From Meandrina meandrites (taxonomy: Eukaryota; Cnidaria; Anthozoa; Scleractinia; Meandrinidae), in assembly GCA_963693305.1 (NCBI GenBank), contig OY855906.1, positions 5,638,501 to 5,702,500 of the forward strand: a DNA stretch of 64,000 nucleotides. The letters run 5' to 3'. Made by a program: the position numbers and the translations under genes. Shown piece by piece: positions 41,401-61,757 of this stretch. Numbering within the stretch: the stretch's first letter is position 1; each line of letters begins with the position of its first letter. A model generated the notes under the pieces. It made no database searches. It was not told the origin of the DNA and was given only the letters and a program-made list of their open reading frames with translations.

Positions 41401-44400
41401 GTTAAAAGCTACAAATAGAAGCTAATAGAGTCCTATAAGAAGCTCATAAAGAGATATCTTAATTCCCAGCATATGACGCGTTATGCGACGGTAATAGTAG
41501 CTAATAGTAGCAAGACGATCTTATAACTTACCATATTTGCGTTTAATTCCTTTCTTTGCCGGTTCAAAACCCTCTTCTATTTCCTCTTCACTTTCTGCCA
41601 TTTGCAGTAGTAGCTAGTAGTCCAAAGCCAAACGTTCACAGATTTATGCGTGCCAGAAGCCGACTAGATCAGTCTTAGATCAAAAGGCATGTGAATTTTA
41701 AACCAGGCAGAATGTCGAAACATTAGTTTATAAGTAACTAACCTGGCTAATAGGTAGACTATAAGCAGTAATGCGTTACTTAATACGTTTAATTTTATAT
41801 CTCTGACTGGTTGACTAGATAAGTTAATGGTTTTAATACAAAACCAATGTTAGCTAATGTTTTGGGATGAGTGGAAAAATATTTGTTGTGACGCCCACAA
41901 AAGCTAGAGCGCTCTTGTAGCTTCCTGTTTCTCGTACTTTCTAATGAAGTGCGTCTCGGGCTCGAATTTTTGGATCACTGCGTCTCGGGCTCGGATTTTT
42001 AAACTAGGGTCTCGGCGTCTCGGCAAGGCTCGGATTTTACCATTCACCACCCCTGGTATTGCATCCAGATTTCTTAGAATTAATGGAAAGATTTCTGAAC
42101 ACTGACCTTAAAATTAAAGGGACAATGTCATGAGCTGCGCATATGTTGTATTCCGATCGAAACTTGAAAAGTTTCAGTGGAATTTTCCAAGATTGTGCAT
42201 TTGTCAAATTGAAGATGGCATTGAGAAGTGGTGGTCGTCATGGAGGGAAAAGCAATAATTCTGGTGGAAGGCGGATATTTATTGATGTAAAAGGAATCAA
42301 GAAGGAGTGGAAGTGATGCCACATACCATTTACCTAGAAAGTGATATTTTCAAAGTGCAACTTAGGTGCACATACACAGCTCATGATACTTTGTTAATGA
42401 GTAACATATTGGCCATGTTCTAAACGAGCAGGGGACTGGGTACTAATATCTAAAATCGATTGAATTGAAAAATGGTGCCCGTCATCTGAAAGAGCATCCA
42501 TAAATATATATATTTATAAATATATCTATTTTAATTCTAATGACAGATGTAAGCTGTTTGGAATTCTTCATCCAAGTGTTAGTGTCATGTCTACAGCTCT
42601 TGGCAGCAGATTCATGCAAAGCCCATCACGGCTGAGTGATGTTAGGACAGTTACTCCCATGGTGCCCCACACCACACCGCAGCCTTTAGGTCCTTTGAAG
42701 GTAAGACTTAAGATCTTGCTCGCAATGTTAACAACTGATTATTTTAGTCAAGTTTGAAATATATTATGCAATTATTATTCTTACTATTGGTGGCTTTTAA
42801 AACTGTCACAGGGAGAACAAATTCCTGGCAATGCTCTGCCCAGAACAAAGAGGAGATACAAAGAGTACTGTGAAAATACTGTCGCACAGCAAGGCCCATC
42901 ATGCAAACTGATGACTTATACAGAATTTTGTGCCGTTCTCATCCAAGAATGGTGGCGTTCAATGTTACTAAGACCAGTATTACCTAGGCCACCTCCTCCG
43001 ACTACAGATGGAGGTTTATCAACAGCAGGCGGTGTTCAGCAACGTGGAGACACAGCAGGCTCAGCTGACACAGATGGGTCTGAGAGGAAAAGAGTCACAG
43101 ACAGAGAGGAGGCGGCAAAGATTATCCAGAGATCTTGGAGGCAACACATTGTGAGAGAATATTTTATCAACACTTCATGTACAATTAGTGATGGCAATGT
43201 CTCACATTTTAATAAATGTTTTTGTAGGATACACCCTCAACTCAGCTGTCCCTTACTGACTATTCACTCATCTGCTCAAAAAAGTATCAAGCTCACGGCA
43301 GTCTAATAATTAATAATTATTCACCGATGTGGAGGTGAACTAGTGGTGGATATCCACCACTTTCACCGACACTGAGGTGAATAATTGTTTTAGTATATAC
43401 CACACAAGTTGAATAACTAGCGGGCCAAAACATTACTATCGGTACCGAAAACGACGCGCGAAGCCATTTTGTTTCCCTCCGGCTGCTCGGAGGTGAATAG
43501 TATTTTGCTAATCACCTCCGAGTTAACCAATCAGCGCGCGCGGAAAGCACTATTCACTTGTGTGGTATATACTAATTGAAAATAGAAACCATTCAACTAC
43601 ACTGTAGCTATAAGGAAATGATTATTAATTTCACTTGTGCTTTTGTTTGCAGGATGTCCAAGTATACAGATATTACCGAGATCTAATCAACTTTAAATGT
43701 CGTGGAGACCCATCCTCAATGCTTAAATGTATCAATCCAAGAGAGGTAAGTTTGAAGTTGGAATTCTTCTTTGTTTTATATCCATTATCATATATTACTA
43801 TACACAAGAACAAAGGAAATAACCAAATTGTACCAAGGATATATTAGTAGAATTAAACCACAACTTATACGATGTAATTTACATGGGATTTTTAAATGTA
43901 AAAGGTACATTTAGAGCAGTTTTCAATTGAGTGTTGTGAAACCCAAACCAAAGAACTGGTAATCACTCTGGCCAATCACGAAGAGCACAGGCATCCCAGT
44001 GAACCAATCAAAACACAACGCAAATATGTGTGGTCAATGCAAAGTGTGGGCAAAAGTGTGTGAAGAAGTCACAAGAAATTACTTCTGATTGGTTGAGAAA
44101 AGTGGCACAAGTTTTCTTAACTAAACGCTAAGCACAGTAATACAAAACCAAAGCAAATGCAAATTATTTTAATAAAATATTTTTTCCTGTTTTAATTTGT
44201 TTCCACAAGGCTGAGCTTTTAGATGCCGCAGCTGGAGTGCACATAAAGTTCAGGCTGGCAGGAGTAAGTGTACATTGAATGTCTTTCCATTCTGATTCTC
44301 GACAGACCTTGTTTTTATTAGCAGCCAGTAAATGTAACCACTGATACAAATTCTTTGAACTATCAACTGAAAATATGTATATTAGTATATCAATCAATAA

Positions 44401-47400
44401 TGAGAAATTAGTCATGATCAGAACTTAAGTTTGTTGTTTTTCTTGTACAAGCAAGTCAGGCAAAAATGTTTTTTTAACACATTGAAAAGTATTTGAGTTT
44501 GTGAAAGCTGTTTGTCATTGACAAGCTACTTAGGGGTGGTCAAATGACCTATGACCTTGCACTCACTGATCAGTCAGACACTGCTGACCGGTTAACTCAG
44601 TTGGGCAAGCACCAGACTACCATGCATATACTTGCCAACTTAATTTTCCTTAGTCAAAGGCATGAGAGTACCATCTCCACATTTCTGAAAATGTTTCAAC
44701 CTTTTCCGGAGATTTCCAAAGATGTCCTGATGACTTCCAAGCATTGCCAAAGGGCACCGAAGATGTGCGTGAAATCAACTCAAGTGCAAATAAAGTTGCT
44801 CATTTTCTGGATTATCTTTTGTCGAAATTGAATTGAATTTACATTTAATGGGTTTAAGAGTTAGAAATTAAGATTTGTCAGTCAGGCGTGAGATATGGGC
44901 CTGTATGCGTGAGATTGATATTTGGGATCTGCAGGCGTGAGACTCATGCATAATGCATGAGAGTTGGCTACTCTACTTGTGTGGAGGTGTGGGGTTTGCG
45001 CTCAGGGTCTTGAAATAACTGAGGAGAATATGCTGCCTTTGCAATGATATCTGCAAATGGTTAGATGCATGTTGTAGTCTTCTTGGATAAGGACAATAAA
45101 CTGTAGGCCCTGGCTCTTGCATCTTCACTGTTATGGTCAGCAGGGGATGTTAAAGAACCACACACTCATTGTAAAGAGTACAACACAAAGTTACCAGTGC
45201 TGTGGCCTAGTCTTTGATCCGATGATGTTTATTAATAATATGTTACAAGCTACTCTCTACAATACAAGGGTGAATAAAGTATTCACTTCCCTCACTCACC
45301 ACTAACCCGCAGGATATTTTGTGGGAGTGCCAAACAATGATGTAACATTCAATCAGAAATCAATCAGTATTTCATCATTATTGACTCCTTTCATACTTAA
45401 TTTCAATAGGAAAAATTTCCTCCCAATATCTACTACAAGATTTTCACTCACCACAATATAGTCGACATGTGCGCAAATGCTCCAAGGGATTACACAAAAG
45501 CATCTACTAAACGACTTCCTGAGGAGTACGTACACAACAAACGACAGATGGCAGATGATAGTGAGTCCTTTCATTTTGCCAAATATGTAAGATTCAGAAA
45601 TGATCAAATCAGAGAGTTGCTTTCCTGCTAGTGCTTGTTTTCTAGCTTTCTTGTCACGTGATAAGTTATTGTACATTTCTAATTTAAAGCAGACACTTGA
45701 CATCCTGCTGAATGTGAGAGATTTTCTGTGCACTAAAATGCAGATGACTGGAGTATATGGACCTTTGCACGCATTGCGAGCCTATGATATTGACATGCCA
45801 CAACAGCAAATTCTCAAAAGTTAACTCAAATTAGTACATGTCAAGAACAACAAAATCTTATCTGATAGGAGAATCATTTTCATGTTCATGAACTAACTGT
45901 CTTTTGTTGTTTTGTACAGACGACAGATCAGGCTGGTATCAGAGATGGGAAAACAATGGTTGGAGGCTGGTCTCTGACAGAGTTATGAAAAGAGTTGATC
46001 AGGATCCTGTTGTTTATGAGTCGACACTGAAAAAAGAGTTCTTCAGTCATAATAAGGTAATGCTACATTTACAGCTTCCAATAAAATATGGTGAGGAGGG
46101 CTGGAGGAGGTCTTGGAAGTCCTCAGAACTTTGTAGGATTTACTCTTGGAACCAGTGGTGTAGTAGTTCTCATTAATATTGTAATTCTACTGGTCCTCTA
46201 GTGAAGCAGTTGCAATATTGTTTTCATGGCTAGTGGCATTGGTATTCCAATTTTTTGTTCTACTGTTCTCTGTAAGGGTAGGAAGGCCTTCATGCAAGGC
46301 CGTGCGAGATGTCCATCTTATAAAGGTGTCTGTCAAGAGAGAGTTGACTGTAAATGGGAAACAGCAAATTTAATGATGGGGAGTAACCCTGCGATGGACT
46401 AGCATCCCATACTCCTTGTTGCTTTATGCTACTGATACTGGGATAGTAGCTCTGGCCTGATGGGCCACTAGGCTCAAATGCAGACTTTACCTTTACTTGT
46501 TTAGAGGCAGGTGCATGGCAGAGCAGCTATGAAAATAGCCAGTGACTGTAAACTTCACTCGTTGTAGGTCATCAGAAAGCAAGACCTTGAAAAAAGGCGG
46601 AAAAAGAAAAAAGTGGAGTGGATGAGAAAGATGTAAGTGATACATGTTTAGTTTTTTCTTCTTGGCTATTCTTTTCATTAAAAGAATTACAAACACCTTC
46701 AGAGTTGCTCTTCCTTTGATTCCAGTGAAAGACAGTGGACACAGTTCAGTGCCATCTCATCATTTTCTCATTTTTTGAGCCCCTTTCCCAAAAAATAAGA
46801 GAGGGTGGCAAAGGGGGGGGGGGGGGGGGGGGTAATGATCCCACTTCACACACAACTTTTAACCAAATTCACGTGTCACGTATACTTGAAACAATAAAAT
46901 CGCGAATCACGCTTCTTTTCTCGCTATTTTCACACATCACGGTCTCATTTTTTCCCTTATCACGTGTCACGCATAAAGCCTTTGCAACCCTCATGAGAGT
47001 GTTTCACAGTATAGTGAAAGCATTGAGATATCAAAGTTCAGGGTCTCTAAAGTTATTTTAAAAGTCACATGAAACAACTGAACTTATCAAATTTGCACTC
47101 TCTCAGGTACAAAGAAGGTATGTTAAAGGCCCGGCATGGAGGCGATGTAGAGACTGAACAAGTTGTGCAGTCTGTGGCTGAAGGAATGCTTACTATCACA
47201 GACACCCGCGGACAGGATGCTGTGGAAGATTGGGAAGTGGATGAACTACTGGAGTGGACTAACGGACTGAATTTTGACCAGTATGTTGAGCAGAATTGTA
47301 TTTTTCCATGTAACAGTATCAGTGAAGGCATTATTGTATTTGCTGCTATTGAAACAAAATTGACGAGAATAAGAAAGATGATCAAAGTGGTTTTGTCTTG

Positions 47401-48291
47401 ATTTATAATTCTATGTGAATTCCCAAAGCTAAGTGACAACTCTGAAAGAGCAATCAACTCTAACTGTAGGTAACAAAATGTTATCAATTTGATTGTCCTG
47501 TAGTCACTGATGCTTATAGAGGTTCTGACACATTTTTGAGGTTTTGAGCTTTGTGTGACAGAGTGTTATCAACTAATGTCCGCTTGTATTTTCTTCAGAT
47601 ATCTGTATGACTGGAAAGAGATTGCCACGAGTGCTGGCTCAGAATATCAAACAGGTCAGTGGTCTTATGCATGTAATAATTCCTCATTCATGTAAGTTGG
47701 TGACGTCAGGTAAAGAAATTACATATATCTGTGCTTGCATTTCTGCCGCTCTTGAGTCCAATCTTTGCTCCTGCCCAAAAGGAGGAACGCAGGCTCATTT
47801 TCCGAACAACAGCTGGTAATGGAGCCTTAAACATCTGTGCTATGACTGATGTCATGTGAAATCTCTCTTTTATGTACAAATATAAATAACGAATATACAT
47901 CGAAACCATTTAATATAACGAAGTTGCCGGTAATGAAGGATTTTCTTCGGCCCGGCCAAAGCTACAATGTTAAAGCGTGTAATTCTACTTTTGGAACAAA
48001 ATCCTGGTTTGACAAACCGCCATTACACATTTCTCCACCTCTAGACATTTCGTTATGTAATTTGGGGATTATCTTCAATTTGAAAGAAAGCTCAAACTAA
48101 GATCTTTGCTAAAGACACTTAAATAAACGTTTTTTTTGTTGTTGCCGCCAATGCCTCCATAAATTTGTCACTGCATGGATCTGCATGCTGTTGTGAAAAA
48201 GGTTATTCATTCATGTTTTCCTTTTATTCTTTCAGAGCAAACCAAGTTTCTGCCAGATGATCCATTCTCACTGACGTTAATGTCTAGATAG
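38417..48291 (+). CDS. C11orf65 / MFI homologue with N-terminal IQ motifs, 13 exons, 493 aa
   Basis: Coding exons: 38417-38477, 38763-38815, 40029-40117, 42547-42700, 42812-43150, 43653-43745, 44210-44263, 45410-45560, 45920-46056, 46568-46632, 47107-47280, 47599-47654, 48236-48291; they total 1482 nt with matching phases. From about residue 215 it follows human C11orf65 closely: AAKIIQRSW, INPREAELLDAAAGVHIKF, FPPNIYYKIFTHHNIVDMC, SGWYQRWENNGWRLVSD, KVEWMRKMY and DWEVDELLEWTNGLNFDQYL. The human protein (313 aa) has been described as a mitochondrial fission regulator. Here about 180-200 extra N-terminal residues add IQ-like motifs at 58-70 (IQRVWRGYYTR) and 161-172 (IQEWWRSMLLR), besides the one at 222-232 (IQRSWR), suggesting calmodulin or light-chain binding. 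A Pro-rich and Gly/Thr/Asp-rich linker lies at 175-210. Start: first ATG, MSTKLSHEEARRILDN. The frame is intact. Confidence 0.85.
39424..39712. mobile_element. MITE family 1, copy 3
   Basis: Contains TTATTAGCAAAGTACTATTC, the short ORF start at 39529 (MASRVTLGTESNV), and TGTGGTATATACTAAAACAA facing its complement TTGTTTTAGTATATACC. Lies in intron 2 of the C11orf65 homologue. Confidence 0.75.
40151..42054. mobile_element. 1.9-kb non-autonomous transposon with AGGGGTGG ends and 6-bp target duplication
   Basis: Left end AGGGGTGGCGAATGG and right end CCATTCACCACCCCT are inverted. GGTATT flanks both sides (40145-40150, 42055-42060). Subterminal zones are built from repeated TCTCGG units on both sides, in inverted orientation. 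No transposase ORF is seen. A second element lies inside (40598-41079). The element sits in intron 3 of the C11orf65 homologue. Confidence 0.85.
40598..41079. mobile_element. Nested element with CTTATTATAGGAAATTAACG ends and many ATTAACGCG motifs
   Basis: The 20-bp left end CTTATTATAGGAAATTAACG has its exact complement at 41060-41079. The interior is studded with AATTAACGCG-type motifs in both orientations, dense at both sides. No ORF of note. Confidence 0.8.
43311..43577. mobile_element. MITE family 1, copy 4 (opposite orientation)
   Basis: Modules TTCACCGATGTGGAGGTGA, TTTTAGTATATACCACACAA and GGAGGTGAATAGTATTTTGC. The minus strand carries a complete short ORF (43417-43467) beginning MASRVVFGTDSNVLAR. 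A partial family 2 palindrome half lies close by at 43803-43866. Intron 5 of the C11orf65 homologue. Confidence 0.78.
46376..46494 (+). mobile_element. 5'-truncated SINE in C11orf65 homologue intron 9
   Basis: GAGTAACCCTGCGATGGACT and GGGCCACTAGGCTCAAATG match the body and 3' part of the SINEs in the SORD introns. The tRNA-like head is missing. Confidence 0.7.
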
Positions 48292-48524
48292 CAGTAGTTT
48301 TCCCTTATTTATTTTTGTATTGTGAATTACAGTGTAAAATAGCGTTTGTACGTGACAGTAAATGATTGTACATAGTTTGCCGGTCGGAAATTGTATACAT
48401 AAAAATTTTTATCAGAGTGTGAAATAGTAACTGCAGAGTGTAATGAAAAAAATTAAAACAGGCAATCTGTTTTCACATTTCCTTTTTTCAATAGCAGCTT
48501 GTTGTACCCTCTTCAGATTAGAGC

Positions 48525-48530
48525 AATAAA
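48525..48530 (+). terminator. AATAAA polyadenylation signal, C11orf65 homologue
   Basis: AATAAA 234 nt after the stop codon, in AGAGCAATAAATGTC. Confidence 0.6.
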
Positions 48531-48759
48531 TGTCTTAGAACCATTAAGTGAAGGGAAAAGTGTGCCCTTCCCCCGGAGCCCTTCCTGATCAAGGTCTCAT
48601 AGAAGAAGGACATTCTCATGATAGGGCATCAGATAGGGCACCAAGTGATGACCCCCTAAAGGATACTGTCTCGCCTGCTGCAATGGCATAGCTAATAAGT
48701 TAGCAGTTGGTGGACCCCCGTGGTGAACCCCATAATAACAGTACTTTGTGTAACAGTTC

Positions 48760-49140
48760 CCCGGGAGGGGGACTCCCATATGGAAGGGACGGGGATGCTC
48801 GTCGGAAATTTTGAATTTAACCCCTAAAAGAGACCAATCTGGGCGTGGCTTAGCCTTTGCAGACCCCTAAATGAGACTTTGTTTATATGAATCGAGTAAA
48901 TATAATGGATCAATTTTTTTCGCTTTTGTTATTTCTTCGCGTTCAACCCTAAACGAGACCTTGACGGCTAAAAATAATGACATTTTGCCCAGAACACCCT
49001 ATGCGAGACCAAAATCCGAAATTTACACCCCTAAACGAGGCGACGAGCATCCCCGTCCCTTTCATATGCCCCCCCAACCTCGTTCCCAAGTCCGGAAAAG
49101 GTCCTGGGAACGAGTTTGCCCCCCCCCCCCCCCGCCCGGG
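48760..49140. mobile_element. 381-bp transposon with CCCGGG ends and 8-bp target duplication
   Basis: Left CCCGGGAGGGGG and right CCCCCCGCCCGGG ends, an inner inverted pair GGGACGGGGATGCTCGTCG / CGACGAGCATCCCCGTCCC, and perfect AACAGTTC duplications at 48752-48759 and 49141-49148. Repeated CCCTAAACGAGACC-type motifs inside. An 8-bp duplication fits the hAT superfamily, among others. A diverged relative is at about 56944-57470. Confidence 0.82.
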
Positions 49141-50177
49141 AACAGTTCATGAAACTAGGCATATATTAACGTGAAGTATACGTTTAGTTTCGCCATGAAC
49201 TGTAACATAAACCGCGTTTTGATTGTCAGCCTCTTTCAAATGGCCTCTGTACATATGTAGAAACGAGCCGAAACCTAAAATGACCAAAAATAAACCCCCA
49301 AAAATCCCATGCCGAATTTCTGACCATTGAAATTTCCAGATTTGATGTAATTTGTCTTTCCCTTATCTGGTAGTCATTTTAACAACACCAGAGACACCCA
49401 AGAACACTTGTCAAATTTTCCTAGCCAAAAAAAATCCCGGAATCGAACATTTCAAATCCTTCGATCATATGCGCGCTCGCGTGACACGTGGAAATTTCGT
49501 CGATCGGGGAAAATCAGGTGATTTTTTAGAGCCATAAAACGTTTGAGGGTTTATGATTACACATATCAAATTAAGTTAAAAAAATCTGAGGAGCATACAG
49601 GGCAGTGGTATTTGCCGTACAAAGCGCCAAAAAAGGAAAGAAATCGTGCGTGAAATTGATCGAATCAAATTTAATAGACATTGACTTATTTTGACATCTG
49701 CTATAATGGTCTGACTATCAATTTCCGGTAAAACATATTACCTGTATAACAGGAGACAATTTAAAGAATTTTCAGATACGATTCCTAGTTTTCTGTCTAA
49801 ATTTATGCCAAGCATAGAAAATTGAAAAGAAGGACTGAATCTACGTTAAACGGAAAGTGTTGAAAGTTTGACTGAGATCGACAGCTGTAGCGGTTGATAT
49901 CTATTTTAAAGATAAAGATGTCACTGTAGTTTACGCATTTCGCTAATAAAGCTTCTTCTTGCTGTCAGGTTGGAATTTGACCACATTTTTTTCACATTTA
50001 ATTTTATCTATCGCTTAAATTCCTTCACATCGGACGTCCAATGTGTTACACTATATTTCGCGTATTTGAAACATTTTCCATGCACAGGACTGAATTGAAA
50101 TAGCACCGAGTTTTCTAGAAATGAAATTTATTTATTCATTCTGCTTGTAACATGTGTCGATTTGAAAACTTGAAATT

Positions 50178-50187
50178 CCATTTATGG
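50178..50187 (+). promoter_or_regulatory. Perfect CArG box (CCATTTATGG) upstream of transgelin
   Basis: CC(A/T)6GG is the binding site of serum response factor, the known regulator of vertebrate transgelin and other smooth-muscle genes. This copy lies about 570 bp upstream of the start codon. Its use here is inference. Confidence 0.45.
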
Positions 50188-50755
50188 ACAGAAGGTACCA
50201 TCTGGAAACTCGCGTGTGAATTAAATACCTCCTCAATACTCAGAGTTTTTATCGTGACTTCAGTTAACCTTGTCCAACATTTTAAATGGCTTCACCCGAG
50301 TTCAGTTATACGTTTTGCGTTTGCTTTACTCGGCGACAGTGCATTTCGTCAAGTAAGGTGGAATGACAATTGAATGCACAGAGACGTTCAAGTGGCTTCA
50401 AATAAAATGTCACACATACAACGGCGCCCTTCTAATTCCGCCAAAAGAATAAATTCTGAGAACATTCTAGAATTTGCGACTTTTACATTGTCTATAGTAA
50501 CGATTTCTGGCCAAGAATGTAACGTTTAGATGGAATGGTTTATTTAGCAAAATAGAAATCTCTGAAACATCCATGCCTTTTATCGTAACAAAAGAAACTT
50601 TGTGCCGTGACCCTAGTGTACCCCGCCCAAATAGCTAGGATTCTGGGGCGCTGCATTATCAAGGGCCATCTCTGTTCATTGAGACACTTTTATTTTGTCC
50701 ATCGTGGTAGTAACTTCACAGGTTCCCTTGTGGTTCTCCTTGTAAACGAAACATC

Positions 50756-60251
<9,496 letters not shown>

Positions 60252-61706
60252 CAGACCTTACAAAACCAAGAAAGTACCCGACAATGATGGAAATCAATCT
60301 CAGTTTTTGATTGCTGGTAGATATCATAAACAGTTGGTGATTTCTTTGAAAGTTAAAATGGATTTTAAGGAAAACATAGGCATACAGTGTATTTTCTTTT
60401 TATGTTAAAAATAAGCACAAAACTGAGCTGCTATTAGTAGGTTTCATAGTCAAACCACTTGCAAATGAATTAGTAAGATTTTAAAGGTTTATTTGTGTTT
60501 TTTTTTTTTTCATGTTTGTTGAATAAATTTTGTCAGCTTTATCACCATAATGACAATTGTTTCTGAAATTATATCAAGTACAGTACAGGAAGGGACATGG
60601 TGCAGCGGCATGTAGAAACAATTTAATTATGTACATTTCACACAAGGGTTGTTACAGTGACAACTCAAGCTGCTTCTTTGTGGTGTGTCACACTGCAACA
60701 CGTCCTTGCTACACATCCTCTTGTGTGAACAATACATGATTTTTTGGCTGTTGCAATTGTTACTGTGGCATGTCCCTTACTGTGTACCATCCATTTGAGT
60801 GGTTGGATTTCTCTGAGGGATTATTTGTAATGACTCCTAAAATCCCAAGAGTAACAAATGTCTGATTTCTCCTTAATAAATTATCAACTCACCACTAAGA
60901 AAATGAATTGGAGTAGATGATGTCCTGATGTATCACCAAACTCTCAGCACTTGTATTCTAAGAAATATATGAAATTTGGTAAGGAGAATTTAAGTATTGA
61001 TCTTGGAACTAAAAGGGTTTGCATAGACAGCAGAGTTTATCACTAAATTTATTGCACAGTGAAAAATGTTATTAACAATAGCATAATTAACTTTAATAAT
61101 ATATTTTTCTCTGAATGATTTATGTGGTTGGTCTGGCAGTAGGTATTAAAAAATTGTTTACATGAATATTGTACCCTGATTCAGGACATATTTTTCATTG
61201 TTGGCAAAGTTACATTGCTAGGAACAGGAACTATGAAAATTTTATAAATTGGAATTTATTTACAGATTATGCTTAAGAAATGACGTAGCCAGGAAAAAAT
61301 CCTTCGAGAACAGTCGACAGTACACACTCAAATTACTGAAAAAGTTGTTCTCTTAATTTGTTACATTTGGGCAAGCAGACCAGCAGTTTGTGTGACCAAA
61401 ACTACTGAACATTTATTTTATTCAGTGCAGTTGATTTTTGAAGCTATTTTTTGAACAAAAAATATTCTTTCGGCGGATAAAAGGCTGAGAATTTTGGTTT
61501 TCCGTCTGCTTTGTCGTTATGGGTTTGCGGAAATGTCTGAAATTCCCGCGAAGATCAGCGAGGCGTTGCGGCGTGACGTAGCTGACGTCACAGACTCTGG
61601 AATCAATTTTCATTCTTCAAAAATTTATAACTCTTCGAGGGTTAATCCTGCCAAAAGCATAATTTGCCGCTGTTTTGAAGCGTTTATTCAAGAAGAATTC
61701 AACAAA
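60252..61706. other. Intergenic region upstream of the second transgelin gene
   Basis: No exon recognised. Its left side is the 3' UTR of the terminal exon (AATAAA at 60522). A TGACGTCA palindrome lies at 61583-61590. An open frame continues upstream of the exon 1 start (61494-61706), but it has no resemblance to transgelin and is probably 5' UTR or promoter. Confidence 0.5.
61583..61590. promoter_or_regulatory. CRE-type palindrome TGACGTCA
   Basis: Perfect cAMP-response-element/ATF site 117 bp upstream of the second transgelin start codon, next to a half site (GTGACGTAG). Confidence 0.35.
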
Positions 61707-61757
61707 ATGGCGTCCCGGCCCAAAGGTTTTGGAATGACTGCTGAGTTGGCACGAAAG
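61707..61757 (+). CDS. Second transgelin-like gene, exon 1 only (continues beyond the window)
   Basis: ATG in AACAAAATGG starts MASRPKGFGMTAELARK, followed by donor GTACAA. Length (51 nt), phase and sequence match exon 1 of the gene at 50756 (MAQRPRGHGLSAELARK), so a paralogue lies downstream. No exon 2 is visible up to 64000; in the upstream gene intron 1 is 2.2 kb, so an exon beyond the edge is expected. Confidence 0.78.

Larger units (their letters stand above)
48292..50755. other. Intergenic region, C11orf65 homologue 3' flank to transgelin
   Basis: Contains the polyadenylation signal at 48525, a transposon at 48760-49140 and the transgelin upstream region with a CArG box. No coding exon was supported in 49150-50755. 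Confidence 0.55.

Noticed and set aside
44544..44831. 95-codon ORF in an intron of the C11orf65 homologue
   Set aside because: Not joined to flanking exons by phase or splice sites, and the surroundings are repeat-like (GCGTGAGA motifs).
61494..61706. In-frame extension upstream of the second transgelin start
   Set aside because: No similarity to transgelin N-termini; the ATG at 61707 has the matching exon 1 peptide and good context.
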